A stretch of 22,500 nucleotides of DNA from Nymphaea colorata (taxonomy: Eukaryota; Streptophyta; Magnoliopsida; Nymphaeales; Nymphaeaceae), in the NCBI RefSeq assembly GCF_008831285.2, contig NC_045140.1:30517477-30539976 (forward strand), in the 5' to 3' direction. The position numbers were made by a program, and so were the translations under genes. Position 1 is the first letter of the stretch, and each line of letters opens with the position of its first letter. Shown piece by piece: positions 17,451-22,500 of this stretch. The notes below the pieces were generated by a model. It saw only the letters and a program-made list of their open reading frames with translations, was not told the DNA's origin and ran no database searches.

Positions 17451-20400
17451 CTATTGGGTGGCCCTTTTGCTGAGGACAGCCCCAACACCAACGTCGCTTG
17501 CGTCCGTCTCCACCACGAAATCAAGTGAAAAATCTGGCAAGGTTAGCACGGGCGCGGCTAACATTGCTGCCTTAAGCTTTACGAATGCTTCCCTTGAGTG
17601 ATCCGTCCAGGTGAACTCCCCTTTCTTCAACATTTTCGTCAAAGGGGAGGCTATAGATCCATAGCCTTGAATAAACCTTCGATAGTAACCAGTAAGACCT
17701 AGAAATCCTCTCATTCCTCTCGGGTCTTTTGGCAAAGGCCATTGCTCCATGGCATGGAGCTTTTCTGGATCAGCTCTAACACCTTCCTTGGACACTATGT
17801 GTCCCAAATAGCCGATTGATTCTTGACCGAAACTGCACTTAGAAGCTTTTGCAAAGAGTTCATTCTGCCTCAAAATTTGTAGTGTCTTCCTTAAGTGGAC
17901 AATGTGGTGCTCTAATGATCGACTGTAAACCAGAATGTCATCGAAGAAAACTAGAATGAAATCCCTCAGATGTGGTCTGAAAATATCATTCATACATCGT
18001 TGGAATGTAGCCGGGGCGTTGGTTAATCCGAAGGGCATGACCAAGAACTCATAATGCCCATCGTGAGTTCTAAATGCAGTCTTGGGTACGTCATGCTTAT
18101 CCATGCGTATCTGATGGTAACCAGCCCTTAAGTCAAGCTTGGAGAAAATGGAAGCGCCCGCCAATTCATCAAGGAGTTCGTCAATGACGGGTATAGGGTG
18201 GCGGTCCTTAATCGTGACTTCGTTAAGTGCCCGATAATCAACACAAAATCTCCAAGTTTCATCCTTCTTTTTGACTAACAAAACAGGAGAGGAGAAGGGA
18301 CTGCTACTCGGGCGAATGATTCCCCCTTCAATCATTTCTTTTACCAATCTCTCTATCTCCGTTTTCTGTGTAAACCCATAACGATAAGGCCTAACATTTA
18401 CCGGTTCTGCCCCGTTTGATAGGACGATCCTGTGATCGTATGATCTTGGAGGAGGTAACCCTTTAGGTTCAGAAAAGACATCTTCAAAACCATCCAATAC
18501 TTGCTGAACTTCCTTGGGAATGACTTCGGTCTCTGTCCCTTTTGGAGGTACATCAGTGGCTAACGATATCAGCCAGAGGGCTGGCTGTTGAGCTACGAGA
18601 GCCTTGATGGCTGCCTTCGGTTCCAAGTTGGGCTGGATTCCTTCGAGTGTCACTTGATCTCCTCCTTCCCTCTCAAATCTCATCTTCATTTTGGAGAAAT
18701 CCCAGTAGATTCCCCCAAGTGTCTCTAACCAATCAACACCAAGAACAAGGTCCATCCCTTTTATCGGAAGAACTAAGACATCTATCTTGTATGGGATCCC
18801 TTGCACGGTTATATCCATGTTTCGGCAAATGTGGACGCAAGGTAGCCTTGTTCCATCTCCTACCAAGACCGTGAGTGGTGCTTGATCTTCCAATGTGCAT
18901 CCGCTATCCTTGGCCGTTTCTAAACTCATAAAATTATGAGTTGCTCCCGAATCTAGCAAGATTGTGACTCTGTGCCCTTGAATGGTTCCAAGAACACGCA
19001 TTGCTTTAGGACGGTTTGGGTCCCTCATGGAGTGAAGAACCCCATCCACCTTCTCAATTTCCGTTGGGCACTCTTGTTCTACTGGTTGCTCTTCCTCAAC
19101 TGGGATTGAAACCTCAACTTCGTCCTCATCCTCTACAACCACCATTAGCTGAAACCTCTTACATTTGTGTCCCTTGAACCACTTTTCCTCACATGACACA
19201 CATAGCCCGGCTTTGAACCTTTCATCCCTCTCCTTAGCGGTGATGTAACGAACCGGAACATTGTCCCTAACGGCTGGACGTGTATCCCTCTTTGGAAACC
19301 CTTGTGGCTGTGGTTTAGGAGTAGGCCTGTTGAAATTCCCTTTGTTTTGGTTGAATCCTCCGGTCTTAGAGAATTTCTCATACGCTGCCCGTTTGAGGAG
19401 CTTTTCCTCCATAACTCGTGCCCTTGCAAAGCAACTGTCTAAGTCTACATGTTCCTCGGATAGCATCTCAATTCTAATATCCTCTCTCAATCCCGACATG
19501 AATGCACCTATGAGTGCGGGTTCGGGCCAATCTCCAACCATACATGACATGTCCTCAAATCGACCTTGAAACTCCTCCACGGTAGTGATTTGTTTCATGT
19601 TGATGAGCTCCACATGATAGTTAGTATATGACGAGACTCCAAAGCGAGCGAGTAATGCATTTGAAAATGTTTCCCATACCATGACCGGGTTTTTCCTCTT
19701 GTACGACCGATACCACCTCATAGCTGCCCCTTCAAAGTAGATCATGGCCGTTGTAATTTTTTTGTCTTCCCTAACTTCTTGGCACTCAAAGTATTGCTCC
19801 GCTTTAATCACCCAATCTTGGGCGTTTTTGCCATCAAACTTAGGAAAGTCAACCCGAATGTTGGATCTGGGTTCTATGTTCCTTTGGCCCCTCTTTTTCT
19901 CACTTCTTTGTCCGATTCTCTCACTATCTTCATCTGAAATTTCTTCAAAATCATTGTCTACCAGTGGTTTGGAACAAGTTGCCATGTTAACTCCCATGGT
20001 CTTTTTATTTCCCATGTGAGCTTCATTGGTTTTGGGTGGAACTTGATTATCTTTTCCAATTTTAATCCCTCCAAAACTCGATGCGGCATGCTCTTTGGGA
20101 GCTTGATATGATGTGTGAGGCTCTTCATAAGGTCCTTTTCCCTTATCTTCTCGGTTGTGCCCATGATTAACGGATCTTTCCATACGGTCCATTCTTTGAT
20201 TTAGCCCTTCTATACTTTCTGACAATTGGTCCATTTTATTCATTCGGCCGGTTAAGAAACCCAATTGGTGACTTATTTGCGTGAAGTTATCAGTCATACG
20301 AATCATAGCTTCCTCAAAGCGAGACAACCTCTCTTCCACACGTGATGGCTGGTCTTGCCGACTCATTCTTACTCTCATTTCCTCAAGTTCGGTTTCTATC

Positions 20401-20525
20401 CGTGAGAACTTTTCTCGGTTTGATTCATTCCTTCCGCTGCCCTCATGAACTGATTCGGTGGCTGCATCTTCGACGCCCAATTCCATTTCCTGTTGCTCAA
20501 CTCTTGAGTTCTTCTTCTTTGCCAT
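17451..20525 (-). CDS. Element 2 Gag-protease-RT frame, truncated by frameshift in RNase H
   Basis: The frame has 1024 codons starting at ATG 20525 (N-terminus MAK), 23 nt after the primer binding site. Visible parts: a predicted coiled coil about residues 35-118, with regular Leu/Ile/Met spacing; Gag capsid about 222-385; zinc knuckle C442-x2-C445-x7-H453-x-C455; an acidic linker; aspartic protease D525-S526-G527; reverse transcriptase about 705-880 with FFDD ending D862-D863; and the beginning of RNase H with D1008. Compared with element 1, one nucleotide is missing just after codon 1019, and six foreign codons follow to the stop at 17451. The product would be Gag plus protease plus RT without integrase. 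Gag could still act in trans. The rest of pol lies downstream in two further fragments. Confidence 0.93.
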   Translation of the reverse strand: MAKKKNSRVEQQEMELGVEDAATESVHEGSGRNESNREKFSRIETELEEMRVRMSRQDQPSRVEERLSRFEEAMIRMTDNFTQISHQLGFLTGRMNKMDQLSESIEGLNQRMDRMERSVNHGHNREDKGKGPYEEPHTSYQAPKEHAASSFGGIKIGKDNQVPPKTNEAHMGNKKTMGVNMATCSKPLVDNDFEEISDEDSERIGQRSEKKRGQRNIEPRSNIRVDFPKFDGKNAQDWVIKAEQYFECQEVREDKKITTAMIYFEGAAMRWYRSYKRKNPVMVWETFSNALLARFGVSSYTNYHVELINMKQITTVEEFQGRFEDMSCMVGDWPEPALIGAFMSGLREDIRIEMLSEEHVDLDSCFARARVMEEKLLKRAAYEKFSKTGGFNQNKGNFNRPTPKPQPQGFPKRDTRPAVRDNVPVRYITAKERDERFKAGLCVSCEEKWFKGHKCKRFQLMVVVEDEDEVEVSIPVEEEQPVEQECPTEIEKVDGVLHSMRDPNRPKAMRVLGTIQGHRVTILLDSGATHNFMSLETAKDSGCTLEDQAPLTVLVGDGTRLPCVHICRNMDITVQGIPYKIDVLVLPIKGMDLVLGVDWLETLGGIYWDFSKMKMRFEREGGDQVTLEGIQPNLEPKAAIKALVAQQPALWLISLATDVPPKGTETEVIPKEVQQVLDGFEDVFSEPKGLPPPRSYDHRIVLSNGAEPVNVRPYRYGFTQKTEIERLVKEMIEGGIIRPSSSPFSSPVLLVKKKDETWRFCVDYRALNEVTIKDRHPIPVIDELLDELAGASIFSKLDLRAGYHQIRMDKHDVPKTAFRTHDGHYEFLVMPFGLTNAPATFQRCMNDIFRPHLRDFILVFFDDILVYSRSLEHHIVHLRKTLQILRQNELFAKASKCSFGQESIGYLGHIVSKEGVRADPEKLHAMEQWPLPKDPRGMRGFLGLTGYYRRFIQGYGSIASPLTKMLKKGEFTWTDHSREAFVKLKAAMLAAPVLTLPDFSLDFVVETDASDVGVGAVLSKRATQ

Positions 20526-20563
20526 AGCTGCTCAATCAGCCCCAAGGTGCTCTGATACCAAAC
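20526..20563 (-). other. Element 2 primer binding site and 23-nt leader
   Basis: The sense strand reads LTR end ...CCACCA, then GTT, then TGGTATCAGAGC at 20560-20549, matching initiator tRNA-Met. ACCTTGGGG and the start codon at 20525 follow. The leader after the primer site is only 23 nt, against about 550 nt in element 1. Confidence 0.93.
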
Positions 20564-22500
20564 TGGTGGGAACCCGGCTAGGACTGCCTAAGCTCGCTGC
20601 CGAATGCCGAACTCCCTTCCCAAGATCTCTTGGGGCAGGCTCCGAATAGGCTAAGTATTAAGAAGACTTTACACTCTTTCCCTGCCGGACAGCAACCCCG
20701 GCTTAATTTCCCAAGTTAGGACAGAATTACAAGAGTGTTTCCCGAACCCAAATAGCCAATCCTACTACAAGAATGCTAAGGGGCTCAAGGCTTAATACAA
20801 CCGCGACGATACAACTTAAACGCTCACCTCACTCAACCACATTCACATCCAAGCATTCATCAAAAACATACATGCCTAAGCGCACAAACCACACCCTCAA
20901 CCCCTAGGTGGCCAAGCCGCAAGGAGGTGTGTCGTCGGCTGAACGAGCCTCCGAGGACCTCACTATGCCGCGCGCCGTGTAGGCGGGTTTGTAAGCAAGA
21001 ACACCCTCCCCGTGCTATAGTGGGACAGGGTACAAACCTCCTCGGAGCTAGTCCGAGCTATCCACCGAGGCTGGAAAACCAGAAACTAAGCCTCGGTACT
21101 CAGCAAATGCCTCCTCGCCCAAGCTGGACAGCAAGCTCCACGACCCCAACTCACCGGTCGCTTGATGGCTCACGGTTCACCTCAGCAACAAGGGAAGCAC
21201 GGATTACTGTTACAGCAAAACAGTAATCGAACAACAGAGCCAAAGTATGAAATGCCTCACAAGATGCGATCTAAACCCCTCTTTGTATTCTGTTAAGGGG
21301 GAAGCAGGCGTCGAACTGGTGTCGACGAGCACCCTTCAACTCCAAGGTTGCGGCTCACGGACTGTTGCAGTCTATGCTAACAGGTTGCAGCCCATCCTCG
21401 TTGCAGCAGGGGTATGCTCCGCCAAAACAAGTGCAAGCACGATCAAATCCAGGATATAATCAAAGGAAAACAAGGGATTCAAGGAGCTGAAATCACCAGA
21501 GATACTCGTTTCCCCAATATCGAAGAAAACGAGATCGGGGTAGCGTCGAGGCTTGGCCTCTGTTCTGGAAAACGAAGAAGACAGGTTCAGGCGCTGGCAG
21601 AGAGTGGCCTCCAGTCTAAAATTCGTATAAAATCACAGGAGTCTCCAAAAATCCCCAAACTTGGTCAGCAACAAGTAGACATCCTCAGGAGTGGACGCTC
21701 CAAGTTTGAGCCAAATCCGACGAGTTTAAGGCCAGGTCGTTGAGCTCTGAAAATCGCGCACGTTCTGTCCTTCGTTCAGAAATGTATCAGGCGCAGAACA
21801 GCTTCAGGACTGCTGGAGAGGTCTTCGATGGAAAAATCATAACAATTCATAGACACCTCCAAAAATCCTGAAATTTGGACTGTAGCAAGACCACTAGCCA
21901 AGGAGTAGACGCTCCAAATTTGAGCTGAATCTGAGCTGTCTAGACCCCAGTCGTTGATCCCTCAAAGTCGCTGTAGTTCTGTCGCCTGTTTCAGGAAGAG
22001 CCGTCGTGCAGAAGAACAGCCACAGGTCTTCAAATCGCCACTCCGCCTCAATGCGATCAAATCAAGAGATGAAACCACTTGCAATCGACAGATAATTAAA
22101 TTTGGAACAAGCTAAAGTCAATAGATCACCCGGTGATGCTGCATTCCCAATGTTCTAAGCGAATATTGGGTTACAGCCGCCTGTGGCGGAGAAACAGGGA
22201 TGCTCGCCGCCGATTCCCGCCAGATTCAGACCGTCGCCTCCAGAAACGCCATCTACAGTCCGATCGACGTCAAATTTGGTGGAGATGATCTCAGGGATGT
22301 TGGGAATCTAATGGCACCGGAATCGTGAAGATCCAACGGTTGGATCGCCGGAAATGTCGCCGGAAACAGGAACTGGTCGGCGGAACTGCGTGACAGAACC
22401 TACTCCGACTTCTCAAGCTCGTAACTCACTCAATACTGAACGGATTGACGCGATTCCACTTCCTATAGAAAGCTTGGTTCGGTGGGAAGCGAACAGTATC
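20564..22500 (-). repeat. Element 2 5' LTR, partial
   Basis: Direct copy of 12194-14130 at a constant offset of 8370 bp, with two substitutions and no indel. The window ends inside it; by the other copy about 860 bp more should follow to the right. No coding gene is seen. Confidence 0.95.

Larger units (their letters stand above)
12194..22500 (-). mobile_element. Element 2: Ty3/gypsy chromovirus, defective, right end outside window
   Basis: On the minus strand the order is 5' LTR, initiator-Met primer binding site, gag-pol, polypurine tract, 3' LTR. LTR copies start at 12194 and 20564. They match over all 1937 visible bases except 13030 A/21400 G and 14016 T/22386 C. The Pol domains resemble those of element 1 throughout, but the LTRs are unrelated and the Gag N-terminus differs, so this is a different family of the same branch. 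If the 3' LTR ends at 14992, the full element would be about 11.2 kb. It was inserted into the rDNA spacer; the flanking 5 bp on the left is GTATC. Confidence 0.93.

Overview
The window looks like nuclear DNA of a land plant, from a silent or damaged 45S ribosomal DNA locus. A 5'-truncated piece of an 18S rRNA gene and its upstream spacer (10434-12193, minus strand) lies between two long Ty3/gypsy LTR retrotransposons of the chromovirus type. Both have a methionine-initiator tRNA primer binding site, one fused gag-pol frame and a C-terminal chromodomain. No host protein-coding gene was recognised. The species cannot be named from this sequence.

Layout. Element 1 (plus strand, 1-10433, left end outside the window): end of the 5' LTR (1-1312), primer binding site (1315-1326), an ATG-free leader (1327-1877), one intact gag-pol frame of 1714 codons (1878-7022), a weak polypurine tract, and a 3' LTR of about 3.3 kb (7143-10433). 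Its right end abuts nucleotide 398 of an antisense 18S rRNA gene (10434-10831). Upstream of that gene lies transcribed/intergenic spacer (10832-12193) with three copies of a hairpin-forming repeat. Element 2 (minus strand, 12194-22500, right end outside the window) is inserted in the third spacer repeat. It has a 3' LTR (12194-about 14992), a gag-pol gene broken by one frameshift and one nonsense codon (15079-20525), a primer binding site (20549-20560) and most of the 5' LTR (20564-22500).

Age and state. Visible LTR pairs are nearly identical: one substitution plus one 1-nt indel over about 1.31 kb for element 1, and two substitutions over about 1.94 kb for element 2. Both insertions are therefore recent. 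Element 1 appears coding-competent apart from an unusual Asp-Cys-Gly protease motif. Element 2 can no longer encode an intact polyprotein.

Most striking observation. The sense strand of element 1 is almost devoid of ATG: none from 1 to 1877 and only one (8395) in the whole 3.3-kb 3' LTR, while CAT (antisense ATG) occurs at ordinary frequency. With a TATA-like box only about 180 bp inside the LTR, this suggests a leader of roughly 3.6 kb kept free of upstream start codons so that ribosomes can scan to the gag-pol ATG at 1878. Element 2 does not share this feature.
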